From contig JBGFRO010000004.1 in NCBI GenBank assembly GCA_041695085.1, positions 1 through 64,000 of the forward strand: 64,000 bases of DNA, in the 5' to 3' direction. This document shows, in pieces, positions 25,107-34,180 of the stretch (positions are counted from its first letter, which is position 1; every line of letters begins with the position of its first letter). A program made the translations under genes and the position numbers. The notes under the pieces are model-generated. The model did not search any database, was not told the DNA's origin, and saw only the letters and a program-made list of their open reading frames with translations. The DNA comes from DYFT01 sp041695085. GTDB lineage: Bacteria > Bacteroidota > Ignavibacteria > UBA10030.

Positions 25107-26294
25107 TTATAAGCGAAGGAGATTCTTTGCAATGACCATCCGCTGGACTTCCGACGTTCCCTCACCGATGGTGAGAAGCTTCGCATCGCGATAGAATTTT
25201 TCCACAGGAAAGTCTTTGATGAAACCGTATCCTCCAAAGATCTGCACCGCCTCAGTGGCAGCACGTTGGGCCACCTCGCTTGCGAACAGTTTTGCATGGG
25301 CTGCAGCCTTGTTGATGGGTTCCCCTTTCGTTTTTGCGATGGCAGCCCGATAGGTAAGAAGACGTGCAGCCTGGATTTGCGTTGCGAGGTCCGCAAGCTT
25401 GAACTGGATGGCTTGGAACTCTGCAATCGGCTTACCGAACGCTTGCCGTTCCTTCGAATACCTGATAGCCGCCTCCAATGCCCCCTGCGCGAGCCCCACG
25501 GACAAAGCAGCAATTCCGATGCGACCGCTGTCCAGAACAGCCAACGCTTGATGGAAACCATCTCCTTCACGCCCGAGGAGATTTTCACGGGGGATCAGAA
25601 CATTGTCGAAGGACATCGTCACCGTATCGCTTGCGCGCATTCCGAGCTTGTTCTCCTTCTTCCCTACGCTCACACCTTCCCGGTCGCGCTCCACCACAAA
25701 GGCAGAAATTCCCTTGGTGCCTTGTGACGGATCGGTCTTTGCCATCACAACGTATGTGGAGGCATACGAGCCGTTGGTGATGAAACACTTCGAGCCATGA
25801 AGACGGTACGCTTCCGCCTCCTTCGCCGCCAACGTTTTCAATCCCGATGCGTCGCTTCCTGAGCCCGGCTCTGTCAGGCACCACGATCCGATTTTGGCGC
25901 CGGTCGCCAAGTCGGGGACAAAACGCTTCTTCTGAGCTTCATCTGCAAAGAGAGAGATGTGCTGGAGACAAAGTCCGCTATGAGCTGCAAGAGTAAGTCC
26001 GACGGAAGGATCAACCCGAGCGATTTCTTCCATGATGATGACAAATTCCACAGCGGACATGCCCGCCCCACCTAAGTCCGTCGGTATGGTCGCCCCGAGG
26101 AATCCCAACTCCCCCATTTTCTTGACGATCTCGAGAGGAAACATTTGAGCCTCGTCATATTCCGGAACGCGCGGCCTGATTTCGGTTTCCGCAAAATCAC
26201 GGACGGATTGCTGGAGAAGTTTCATCTCTTCGTTCAACGAGAAATCAATTGAGGTCTCAATCATGGTACCGTTTGCCATCGTTTGCCTCTCCAA
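25107..26294 (-). CDS. Acyl-CoA dehydrogenase, short/branched-chain type
   Basis: FAD-dependent enzyme introducing the α,β double bond into acyl-CoA, passing electrons to ETF. The 395 aa show FAD/substrate stretches GSWCLTEPGSGSDASGLKT and KCFITNGSYAS, RQAFGKPIAEFQAIQ, and the C-terminal QIFGGYGFIKDFPVEKFYRDAK followed by EGTSEVQRMVIAK, where Glu is the expected catalytic base. This is the short-chain/isovaleryl-like group; chain specificity cannot be told. The start could be Met1, Met6 or Met11 (MANGTMIETSIDF). It lies between the fusion protein and meaB, 9 bp after the latter. Confidence 0.93.
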   Translation of the reverse strand: MERQTMANGTMIETSIDFSLNEEMKLLQQSVRDFAETEIRPRVPEYDEAQMFPLEIVKKMGELGFLGATIPTDLGGAGMSAVEFVIIMEEIARVDPSVGLTLAAHSGLCLQHISLFADEAQKKRFVPDLATGAKIGSWCLTEPGSGSDASGLKTLAAKEAEAYRLHGSKCFITNGSYASTYVVMAKTDPSQGTKGISAFVVERDREGVSVGKKENKLGMRASDTVTMSFDNVLIPRENLLGREGDGFHQALAVLDSGRIGIAALSVGLAQGALEAAIRYSKERQAFGKPIAEFQAIQFKLADLATQIQAARLLTYRAAIAKTKGEPINKAAAHAKLFASEVAQRAATEAVQIFGGYGFIKDFPVEKFYRDAKLLTIGEGTSEVQRMVIAKNLLRL

Positions 26295-26303
26295 AGATAC
26301 AAC

Positions 26304-27272
26304 TTACGTAGCGAAGGATTGTGTGATCTTGAAACTTTCGATGAGGGAGCCGGCAAGATCGTAGGGAGTCATTTGCTTTTCGTACACTTTTCCGATTTGT
26401 GATCGAAGGAGGAACGAGCGATCCGGATTCCAGAAATCGACTTGAAGTTGGCTTTCGACGATCTCTCGGATGCGCCGTTCAAGCCGCTCCATGCGGCGTT
26501 GAGCAAGTGCTCCTGATTTCTCAAGATGCTCGCGATGTCTCTGAATATACTCTGCAACCTCCTCAATACCTCTCCCCTCACTCGCCTGCGTTTTGAGAAC
26601 ATCCGGCATCCATGTTGTTTCGGAGTGAGGTCTGAATCCTAAGATCATTTTGATCGACATTACCGCCTGATCCGCGCCGGGTCGGTCGGCTTTATTCAGA
26701 ACAAAGAAATCGCCGATCTCCATCAATCCGGCCTTCATCGCCTGGATGCCATCTCCCGATTCCGGCACCAAGACGACGATGGTCGTGTCTGCCGCAGCGG
26801 CAATGTCCAACTCCGATTGGCCCACACCGACCGTTTCAAGGAGGATGATGTCGTGTCCCGCAGCGTCCAAGATATCGGCAGCTTCATTCGCCTTCTTGCT
26901 CAGTCCGCCCAGACTTCCGCGCGATGCCATGCTGCGGATAAAGACAGCCTCATCCATTTCGACATCGGACATGCGCACGCGATCCCCCAACAGCGCTCCA
27001 CCCGTGAAAGGGCTGGTAGGATCGACGGCAATGATCCCAACACGGCGATTTCGCTGTCGATAGAGCTTCGCGAGTTTATTTGTGAGCGTGCTCTTTCCCG
27101 CGCCGGGCGGGCCGGTGATGCCGATACGATAGGCTTCGCCGGTTGCTGCGTGAATTCCGTTCAAGAGCTCTTTTGGAGTCACCGAGCTGTTTTCGACGAG
27201 AGAAATAGCACGTGCAATCGCGCGCCGGTTCCCAGCCAACACCCCTTCGACAATATGGTTCATCTGAGCCAT
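26304..27272 (-). CDS. meaB: Methylmalonyl-CoA mutase-associated GTPase MeaB
   Basis: G3E-type GTPase chaperone that loads and protects adenosylcobalamin in methylmalonyl-CoA mutase. The 322 aa include the P-loop TGPPGAGKST (about 52-61), the base-recognition NKAD motif (about 195-198) and the dimerisation C-terminus. The mutase subunits are not in this window. Presence beside acyl-CoA dehydrogenase and the carboxyltransferase links this group to propionate and branched-chain amino-acid breakdown. It starts 3 bp after the galE stop, so it is in the same transcription unit as galE. Confidence 0.94.
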   Translation of the reverse strand: MAQMNHIVEGVLAGNRRAIARAISLVENSSVTPKELLNGIHAATGEAYRIGITGPPGAGKSTLTNKLAKLYRQRNRRVGIIAVDPTSPFTGGALLGDRVRMSDVEMDEAVFIRSMASRGSLGGLSKKANEAADILDAAGHDIILLETVGVGQSELDIAAAADTTIVVLVPESGDGIQAMKAGLMEIGDFFVLNKADRPGADQAVMSIKMILGFRPHSETTWMPDVLKTQASEGRGIEEVAEYIQRHREHLEKSGALAQRRMERLERRIREIVESQLQVDFWNPDRSFLLRSQIGKVYEKQMTPYDLAGSLIESFKITQSFAT

Positions 27273-27275
27273 CGC

Positions 27276-28199
27276 TTACCGGACGGTTTGGCGAAAATAC
27301 TCTGCAGTTTGCCTGAGTCCTTCTGCTAACGACACTTCCGGTCGCCAACCAAGATGTTGGTGAATTTTGGCATAACTGATGACACTCCGGAGCTGCTCAC
27401 CCGGTTTTGCCGGTCCGTGACGTTCCGCGCAATGGGGATTCAGATACGATTTGAGTTGATGGAAGAGCGTGTTCACATCCGTTTCGATTCCTGTTCCGAC
27501 ATTGAACGTGTTTGAGGATGAGTAAGAGAGCGCAAGGACGTTCGCACGAACGACATCGGCCACATATGTGTAGTCTCGGGTTTGGCGTCCGTCGCCGTTG
27601 ATAATGGGTTGTTCCCCCTTCAGCATCTTCTGTGCAAAGATCGCGACCACGCCTGCTTCGCCGTGTGGATTCTGACGCGGGCCGTACACATTTGCATATC
27701 GAAGCACGACGTAGTCGATGCCGTGGACTTCCTTGTAGAAGTAAAGATATTTCTCCGTGGCAAGCTTTGTGATGCCGTACGGTGAAAGGGGCCTTGTCGG
27801 ATGCTCTTCGTCGGCAGGAAAATAATCCTGCTCGCCGTAGATTGCACCCCCAGTGGAGGCAAAGATCACCTTCTTTACGCTGTGCTTCCGCGCCGTTTCA
27901 AGAAGGTTCAGTCCACCGAGAATATTCACGCGGGCATCGAACTTCGGATCCGCAACCGATCTTCGGACATCCATCTGTGCAGCGTGATGATTCATCACAT
28001 CGATTGAATGCTCACGAAAGACTCGCTCCACATTCTCGTCGAGAATATCCATCTGGTAAAACTTGGCTTTGGGATGGAGATTCTGTTTCGAGCCGCTTGA
28101 GAGGTCGTCCACGACAATGACGTCATGTCCTTGTGCGATGTATGCGTCGACAACGTGCGAGCCGATAAACCCCGCGCCGCCGGTTACGAGGATAGTCAT
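27276..28199 (-). CDS. NAD-dependent sugar-nucleotide epimerase (UDP-glucose 4-epimerase family)
   Basis: Extended short-chain dehydrogenase of 307 aa from the ATG at 28199 (MTILVTGGAGFIGSHV). TGGAGFIGSH (6-15) binds NAD, DDLSSG and the catalytic SxxYxxxK site (STGGAIYGE, SPYGITKLATEKY) are present, and NVYGPRQNP is typical of galE-like members. The ATG overlaps the stop of the restriction endonuclease (ATGA), so it lies downstream of the R-M pair. Substrate (UDP-Glc, UDP-GlcNAc or other) is not decided. Confidence 0.9.
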   Translation of the reverse strand: MTILVTGGAGFIGSHVVDAYIAQGHDVIVVDDLSSGSKQNLHPKAKFYQMDILDENVERVFREHSIDVMNHHAAQMDVRRSVADPKFDARVNILGGLNLLETARKHSVKKVIFASTGGAIYGEQDYFPADEEHPTRPLSPYGITKLATEKYLYFYKEVHGIDYVVLRYANVYGPRQNPHGEAGVVAIFAQKMLKGEQPIINGDGRQTRDYTYVADVVRANVLALSYSSSNTFNVGTGIETDVNTLFHQLKSYLNPHCAERHGPAKPGEQLRSVISYAKIHQHLGWRPEVSLAEGLRQTAEYFRQTVR

Positions 28200-29107
28200 C
28201 GGTGCCTTCTCCTCGGATTCGACAAAGACTTCCATAAGGCGCGCCGTTTGGGGAGCTCTGCATTTATGAACTCTGTAAAACCGAGAACATTTGCCTTACG
28301 TGGGAAACGCTTTTCCCTGATTTCGTCTCGTACAACCAGATACACATTCTGCTCTTTGAGCTTGTCAATTTTGCTTTCAGTGATATCGCTTTCAGCTTCC
28401 TCGTACGTCTCGGTGACAAGGAGATAGATTGTCATTCCTTTCGTCGTTTCAAGCTCTTCAAAAACTTGCTTATATCGTTCACGGAGAGTGCGTTTGATGG
28501 AGAGGATAACGCATTTTTGTCTGTCTTTCTCCCAAGCGTATTTGCCAGGGAAAAGGAAGTCGACCGTCCCGTTGAGGACTTGTTGCATTTCGAACTGTCC
28601 TTTGTAACCTGCCAAAGTGAGAAGTTTCTCAAGGTGAAATTGCGAACTTCCTCCCGCGCGCGACATCCGGCCTTGGGCGAAACTTTGCTCGACCAGTTTA
28701 TAAAACGGCCTCAGTGTGGAACCGAGTGCAAGGAGTTTATCGATATCGCCCAATTTGTCATCTCGGATGATTTTGAGGGATTGTGCCACAAGACGGCTGA
28801 CGTTGGGGTACCGTCTTTTTTCACTCCTTTGCACCACAGACTCTATCACGCCTTCCGATTTACATTTCTCTTCATATTGTAGGTAAAGCTTGTACTCTAA
28901 ATCGATCAATTCACAGAGCAGCTCATTAAATCGCCTGCGCACCGTCTCTTCGGTGAGCCGTTGACTTTGAAATGAACTCTTCTCCCACGCTAGAGCCGCA
29001 AGCTTGCTCCCGCTCGGAATAAATTCCTTCCGCACTTTATGAATCAATCCTCTCGAACCCTGTAATTCCGTTTTCAGCCGATTCAAGCTAGTCGAGTCGG
29101 TCGCCAT
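28196..29107 (-). CDS. Type II restriction endonuclease, EcoRII-C-like fold
   Basis: Protein of 303 aa coded directly after, and overlapping by 20 bp, a DNA methyltransferase. The C-terminal half matches the EcoRII-C catalytic core: SRAGGSS (149-155), HLEKLL, then Asp183 in DFLFPGK and Lys205 in ILSIKRTLRER, the PD-(D/E)xK metal site with its flanking Arg. Residues 1-140 are mainly helical and may recognise DNA. I infer a partner of the adjacent methylase protecting the same site; the recognition sequence is unknown. The base composition here looks lower in GC than in flanking genes. Confidence 0.8.
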   Translation of the reverse strand: MATDSTSLNRLKTELQGSRGLIHKVRKEFIPSGSKLAALAWEKSSFQSQRLTEETVRRRFNELLCELIDLEYKLYLQYEEKCKSEGVIESVVQRSEKRRYPNVSRLVAQSLKIIRDDKLGDIDKLLALGSTLRPFYKLVEQSFAQGRMSRAGGSSQFHLEKLLTLAGYKGQFEMQQVLNGTVDFLFPGKYAWEKDRQKCVILSIKRTLRERYKQVFEELETTKGMTIYLLVTETYEEAESDITESKIDKLKEQNVYLVVRDEIREKRFPRKANVLGFTEFINAELPKRRALWKSLSNPRRRHR

Positions 29108-30458
29108 CGATATCCTTTACTTTTTTGACAACAACGATGTGTTCTTTGGTCATCGTTTCCCCAAGCTTACCTTGAATGTTGCTCGGACTATTCTTAAGAG
29201 GCATCCTCTTGTTCGGAATATTTCGTTGAATAACATCAAGCAACTTAAATCCGTACATCTCTCCCATCTCAGCAAGAATTTCATCCGTAGGGATCAGCAC
29301 TCCCTTCACCGTCCTATTACCTACGACGAAACATCCAAGAGCATTTCTCTTGCAGACCCGATTGATCTCAGCCAAACAAAGCATCATATCAAAAAAGAAG
29401 TTAGAGACATCCTGCCCCCTCCTTCTGTCCTCTTCTGACACCGCGCGAATGGTCTTTCTCAAGAGCGGAAATCTTGAGAGATCTTGACGATCGACAACGT
29501 CTTTTCCTCCCAACGATATACTGTCAATAGACCTTACGCGCTCCCAAGGAAGCCCTAGCCACTGAAGAGAGAGCCGAGAAAACTGCCCGTAAGCGACCGT
29601 TGTTCGAGAATCCCCATACGGCGGTGAGGTAACGACGAGATCAACAGAACGTGAAAGAATTGATGTGGGTCGGCGCGTGTCCTCATCTAGCACTTTTGCA
29701 AACACGTCTTTGCGAGCTTTTCGCGCAAAATCAGCCATGCCGCGGAGATTTCTTTCAACAATTCCAAAAAAAATTTTGGGAACATTCGCGCGAAATGAGC
29801 TCATCTCCTTCTCGGGTATCCTAAAGAGCTTAAATTCCCCGTTGCGAGTGTAGGAAGCATCCCGTACTGTCTGAGAAAACGCAACGAGGAAGAACTCCCT
29901 GATCCTTCTCTCTTTGATCTTCAAGATGACGGAGCGAAGAATCGACAACTCACGACTGATCTTGGGATGAAACCAATACTCGATGTTGAAGAATTTTGGA
30001 ATGAGGGAGTCGTCATCAAAATCCTTTAATTTCTTGTGCATCTTCAAATAGTCATCACAAAGCTGAACACTCATTTTCTTGAGACCTTGAACGTTGAGAG
30101 GTGTACTCTTCACTCTTGCCAGCAACAATGCAAGAGGATTGATGTCGACACCGTAAGAGTTGAGTCCATGGATTCGCGCTTCGACGAGAGCCGTCCCAGA
30201 CCCACAGAAAGGGTCTAGCAACGTCTGATGCTCTTTCCCGTATTGGAGGATCAATGCCCGAGCGATCTGCGAAATCATCATCGCAGGATAGCTATGGAAT
30301 CCATGCGTTTCAATCTTCGTGTTTGCATCCGCAAAGTCCCAATTCTCGACTGAAATCTTTCTACCGATACTTGCCTTGTCAAGTTCGGTCGTCTTGAACA
30401 AAGAGAGCTGTTCTCGAACGTGAAGGAGTGTCGTTTCTATGGATTTGTACTGGATCAT
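29088..30458 (-). CDS. DNA amino-methyltransferase of a type II R-M system (m4C or m6A)
   Basis: Protein of 456 aa. Motif I, LDPFCGSGTALVEA (about 81-93), binds SAM; motif IV, TSPPYGDS (277-284), is the catalytic motif for exocyclic amino methylation, with SPPY more typical of N4-cytosine enzymes. VIGVDI-type motif II is GVDINPLA. The gap between motifs holds a large insertion that is likely a target-recognition region. It ends inside the endonuclease gene (overlap 29088-29107). The start, ATG at 30458, is 1 bp from the purD stop, so the pair occupies a site between purD and galE. AT-rich codon choice suggests acquisition. Confidence 0.85.
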   Translation of the reverse strand: MIQYKSIETTLLHVREQLSLFKTTELDKASIGRKISVENWDFADANTKIETHGFHSYPAMMISQIARALILQYGKEHQTLLDPFCGSGTALVEARIHGLNSYGVDINPLALLLARVKSTPLNVQGLKKMSVQLCDDYLKMHKKLKDFDDDSLIPKFFNIEYWFHPKISRELSILRSVILKIKERRIREFFLVAFSQTVRDASYTRNGEFKLFRIPEKEMSSFRANVPKIFFGIVERNLRGMADFARKARKDVFAKVLDEDTRRPTSILSRSVDLVVTSPPYGDSRTTVAYGQFSRLSLQWLGLPWERVRSIDSISLGGKDVVDRQDLSRFPLLRKTIRAVSEEDRRRGQDVSNFFFDMMLCLAEINRVCKRNALGCFVVGNRTVKGVLIPTDEILAEMGEMYGFKLLDVIQRNIPNKRMPLKNSPSNIQGKLGETMTKEHIVVVKKVKDIDGDRLD

Positions 30459-30459
30459 C

Positions 30460-31749
30460 TTATCTACTTCGTCTCAACGCTTTCTGTCCGATATCGCTTC
30501 GATAATACGCCCCATCGAAGGCAATGCGATGAACAGCCGTGTAGGCATTGCGGATGGTCTCTTCCAATTTGTGGGCGTATCCAATAGCGGTAACGCCGAG
30601 AACGCGCCCACCGGAGGTGAGGATGGCATCGCCTTCCCGCTTCGTGCCCGCATGAAAAACCACCACTCCGTCTTCCGGAGCGAATGAGTCGAGACCATGA
30701 ATGACTTTCCCCGTTTCATAATCCTCGGGGTAGCCTCGCGAAGCCATCACCACGCAAACGGCAGAGGCAGCATGGAACCGTACCTCTGTCGGATCGAGAT
30801 GACCTTCAGCCACCGACGAAAGCAAACTCGCAAAGTCCGACTCGATCAGCGGTATCACCACCTGCGCTTCCGGATCGCCGAAACGACAATTGTACTCGAT
30901 CACCTTGGGTCCAGTATCCGTCAGCATCAGACCACAGTACAAGCAACCTGTGTAGGGTGTCCCCTCCTGTTTCAGACCGCGGAGCGTAGGAAGGATGATC
31001 TCCTGTTCTATTCGTTGTTGGAGCGCCGGCGTCACAGCCGGCGCCGGAGCATACGCCCCCATGCCGCCTGTGTTCTTCCCCGCGTCGCCATCGAGAATGC
31101 GCTTGTGATCCTGCGCGGGGGGGAGCGTTACGAAGCGCTCACCGTCTGTCAACGCAAAGATCGAAGCTTCCTCACCGACAAGATACTCCTCAATCACAAC
31201 CTTCTCCCCTGCACGACCAAAAGTCTTGTGCACGATCACGTCGGTCAGAGCGGTGAGGGCCGTCTCCTTTGTGTCGCAAATGAGCACTCCTTTGCCGGCC
31301 GCAAGTCCGTCGGCTTTCACCACGATGGGGGGAGCAAGCTCGTGAATGAATCGCTCCGCTTCAAAGCGCTGGTCTTTCGTGAATGTCCGATATCGCGCCG
31401 TCGGGATGCCGTGTCGAGCCATGAAGTCCTTCGCGAACGCCTTGCTCCCTTCCAGCATCGCCGCACCCCTTTTTGGACCGAAAATCTTCAGACCACGCTC
31501 TGCAAAGAGATCCACAATCCCCTCCACCAACGGCTGCTCAGGTCCCACGACGGTCAAATCCACTTCATTCTCCTTCGCGAACCGAAGCAAACCATCGAGG
31601 TCTGTGACCTTGAGCGGCACAAGTTCTGCTCCTTCGGCAATCCCTGCATTCCCAGGTGCACAGAAGATTTTTCTGACGTTCGGACTCTGCCTCAATTTCC
31701 AGACGATGGCATGCTCACGCCCACCGGAGCCGACAACGAGAATATTCAC
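30460..31749 (-). CDS. purD: Phosphoribosylamine-glycine ligase
   Basis: GAR synthetase of 429 aa, second step of de novo purine synthesis. The N-terminal MNILVVGSGGREHAIVWKL and the ATP-grasp domain (VVKADGLAAGKGV at about 143-155, EEYLVGEEAS) plus the C-terminal FRFGDPEAQ-like CRFGDPEAQV are present. Full length. The start overlaps the end of the glycosyltransferase gene by 4 bp (31746-31749). The R-M pair follows directly. Confidence 0.96.
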   Translation of the reverse strand: MNILVVGSGGREHAIVWKLRQSPNVRKIFCAPGNAGIAEGAELVPLKVTDLDGLLRFAKENEVDLTVVGPEQPLVEGIVDLFAERGLKIFGPKRGAAMLEGSKAFAKDFMARHGIPTARYRTFTKDQRFEAERFIHELAPPIVVKADGLAAGKGVLICDTKETALTALTDVIVHKTFGRAGEKVVIEEYLVGEEASIFALTDGERFVTLPPAQDHKRILDGDAGKNTGGMGAYAPAPAVTPALQQRIEQEIILPTLRGLKQEGTPYTGCLYCGLMLTDTGPKVIEYNCRFGDPEAQVVIPLIESDFASLLSSVAEGHLDPTEVRFHAASAVCVVMASRGYPEDYETGKVIHGLDSFAPEDGVVVFHAGTKREGDAILTSGGRVLGVTAIGYAHKLEETIRNAYTAVHRIAFDGAYYRSDIGQKALRRSR

Positions 31750-33065
31750 GCGACCTGCTCCTCCATCTTGATCAACGCATTCTTGTCGATATCCATGAGT
31801 GTCTCAAAGTGCTTTGCCAATTCACCGGTGAGCTGGAATCGGTTGAACCGACGCGCAAAGGCTTCAGGGATCTGCTTCAACTCGTTCCTTTCATATTCAG
31901 AAAAAAACTTGAGGAGCGCCTCTTCGTGAGCGCGGACGTCGTTGAGCGCCACACACACCCCGGCTTCGCTTTCCTCAATCAGTTGTTTGATGTGACCCTC
32001 AACAATCGACGCAAACATCGGCTTCCGGGTACCGATATACTCGTACAGCTTACCGGGAGACTGATAGGGATTGTCCAGAACGAACCAGAGCACATCCGCT
32101 TCCATAAGCTCGCGCACACAGGCCGCGTGTTCAAGATAGCCTGTAAACGTCACGTCATTCTGAAGTCCTAATTTGCTCACCAAGAGCTCGTCTTCCAAGC
32201 GCTTATTGCCGATGAAGACAAGTTCGATGCGACCCCGAAGATAGGGAGACGTGTGGAAGATGTTGTGCAGTGCCTGCAGAAGCGTTGCGGGTGACCGACC
32301 GGCATAAAAAGTTCCTGCATGGACAATCCGTAGTTTCCGTTTTTGCGTAGCCCGGACCTGTTTGTCGACTTTCAGATCGTCCGGATCATATCCCTGAGGG
32401 ATGATGACAACATCGTGAAAATCAAGGGCGAGATAGTGTTTGAGCAGACTCTCCTTGACACTGCGAAGCGTCACCACCACTTTATCTGCCGAACGGAGGA
32501 CCCGCTTTTCCATTCTGTAATGGATGTATCGATGGAGTGGTGTGGGATAGTATTTGAACGGATAATCCAACCACGCGTCGCGATAGTCAAGCACGAGTGG
32601 AAGCTTAAACTTTTTCTTGAGATCCTCTGCTACAAGGAAATCGGTCTGGGGCGGGGCTGTTGCAAAGATCAAATCAAAATGTTCGCGCCGGAGAAGATCC
32701 TCCCCCACCTTCACCGCTTTCGCCTTCCAACCGATTTTCGTGTCGGGAAAGAACACCAGATCCCCGCAAAATTGCAAAAACTTCCTCATCCGCTCCGACG
32801 GCATTTTTACCACTTTCTGATTCTTGAAGAGCCTATTCGCATCGAGCGAACTTGAACGAACGATTTCGACACCTGCCTGTTCCACCTCCCTCAGGAGCGA
32901 CTCGTCTATGGCATAATATCCCGTCGGACTTACCGTCAACACGGTAGGTTTCCAACCGAAGTGGGGAAGATACTTGACGAACTTCGCCGTCCGTTGAACG
33001 CCGCTCAATCCCATCGGCGGAAAGTAGTACGCGATGACCAGAACTTTTCGAAATTCCGAACTCAT
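31746..33065 (-). CDS. GT4-family glycosyltransferase
   Basis: Retaining GT-B glycosyltransferase of 439 aa. The N-domain has YYFPPMGLSGVQRTAKF (acceptor-side Gly loop) and the C-domain IVHAGTFYAGRSP, GYLEHAACVRELMEADVLWF and SPGKLYEYIGTRKPMFA (Glu in the nucleotide-sugar site). No membrane helix. The donor and product are unknown; it may build a polysaccharide or glycolipid. It overlaps the M24 peptidase upstream (4 bp, 33062-33065) and purD downstream, a tightly coupled operon. Confidence 0.9.
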   Translation of the reverse strand: MSSEFRKVLVIAYYFPPMGLSGVQRTAKFVKYLPHFGWKPTVLTVSPTGYYAIDESLLREVEQAGVEIVRSSSLDANRLFKNQKVVKMPSERMRKFLQFCGDLVFFPDTKIGWKAKAVKVGEDLLRREHFDLIFATAPPQTDFLVAEDLKKKFKLPLVLDYRDAWLDYPFKYYPTPLHRYIHYRMEKRVLRSADKVVVTLRSVKESLLKHYLALDFHDVVIIPQGYDPDDLKVDKQVRATQKRKLRIVHAGTFYAGRSPATLLQALHNIFHTSPYLRGRIELVFIGNKRLEDELLVSKLGLQNDVTFTGYLEHAACVRELMEADVLWFVLDNPYQSPGKLYEYIGTRKPMFASIVEGHIKQLIEESEAGVCVALNDVRAHEEALLKFFSEYERNELKQIPEAFARRFNRFQLTGELAKHFETLMDIDKNALIKMEEQVA

Positions 33066-34150
33066 ACGACAATTAGTTCTTTGGACGATCGGTTGAGCGG
33101 TTCCCCAAATCCGTTCCGAATCAACACGTCATCCTCGATACGGACACCTCCGAAGCCGGAAATGTACACACCGGGTTCAACGGTCACAACCATTCCTGCG
33201 CGCAATGTTTCATTGCTCAGCGCAGAAAGGCGCGGAGGCTCATGAACCTGAAGCCCAATTCCATGCCCGAGCGAATGCGTAAAGTGTTTTGCAAGACCGA
33301 AACACCGGAGTGACTCCCTCGCAACGGCGTCGACATCTTTTGCCTGTAATCCGCTTCGGATGGTTTCAACCGCTTTCGCCTGAGCATCACGTACCGCTTC
33401 GTAAATCCTCTCGGCACGCGGACGCGGTCGTCCCACCGCCACCGTGCGCGTCATGTCGCTGTGATAACCGTTCACGCGACAGCCAAGGTCGATCGTGACC
33501 AACTCACCCTTCTTGATCTTCTTCAGGGATGCACGCGCATGGGGAAATGCTCCGCGCGCACCACTTGCAACTATTGGCTCAAACGCATCTGCATCTGCTC
33601 CAAAACGGCGGTGCCAATAAGAGATCTCCGCAGCGATGTCTCTTTCGCGCATACCGGGTTTGATGATGGAGAGAAGCTTCGTGAACACCTTATCGGTAAT
33701 TTCCACCGCCTTACGGATCTGCTCGATTTCCCCCCGATCTTTCACCATTATTTCTTCCTCAACCAATTGGCGACCGTGATGCCACCTTTTGCCGGGGAGA
33801 TGTCGCTTTAAATTCGCAAAGGCCGCGAGGGAAAGATGTTGGGATTGAACGCCGATTCGTTTTGCCTTCTTCAATATGCCGCGCTGAGCGATCCTCTCGA
33901 ATAATCCTCCTTTGGAGATGAGAATGCGCGCCATCGTCACTTCCTTCCGCACCTGATCGGCATAGCGTCCGTCGGTCACCAACCAGCACTCATCTGTCGT
34001 TACGACACAGACGCCGTTCGATCCGGTGAAGCCCGTGAGATAGCGAACGTGAGGGAGGAATGTAACGATAAGTGCATCGAGCTGGACAGCGTGGAGCCGG
34101 TGCCGGAGCTCTTCAACCCGTCGTGCTTGAGTGCCTCTGTGGCTCATCAC
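33062..34150 (-). CDS. M24 Xaa-Pro aminopeptidase/dipeptidase family
   Basis: Two-metal creatinase-fold metallopeptidase of 362 aa. The N-terminal domain (VRYLTGFTGSNG) is followed by the catalytic domain with metal ligands expected in TIDLGCRVNGYHSDMTRT (two Asp), GHGIGLQVHEPP (His), VEPGVYISG (Glu) and RIEDDVLI (Glu). This set fits prolidase or Xaa-Pro aminopeptidase and removes residues before proline. Start ATG at 34150 (Met1) or the next Met2. It overlaps the glycosyltransferase gene by 4 bp. Confidence 0.93.
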   Translation of the reverse strand: MMSHRGTQARRVEELRHRLHAVQLDALIVTFLPHVRYLTGFTGSNGVCVVTTDECWLVTDGRYADQVRKEVTMARILISKGGLFERIAQRGILKKAKRIGVQSQHLSLAAFANLKRHLPGKRWHHGRQLVEEEIMVKDRGEIEQIRKAVEITDKVFTKLLSIIKPGMRERDIAAEISYWHRRFGADADAFEPIVASGARGAFPHARASLKKIKKGELVTIDLGCRVNGYHSDMTRTVAVGRPRPRAERIYEAVRDAQAKAVETIRSGLQAKDVDAVARESLRCFGLAKHFTHSLGHGIGLQVHEPPRLSALSNETLRAGMVVTVEPGVYISGFGGVRIEDDVLIRNGFGEPLNRSSKELIVV

Positions 34151-34180
34151 GCTGTGCTTCGGGCAAGGTGGAAGGAATTC

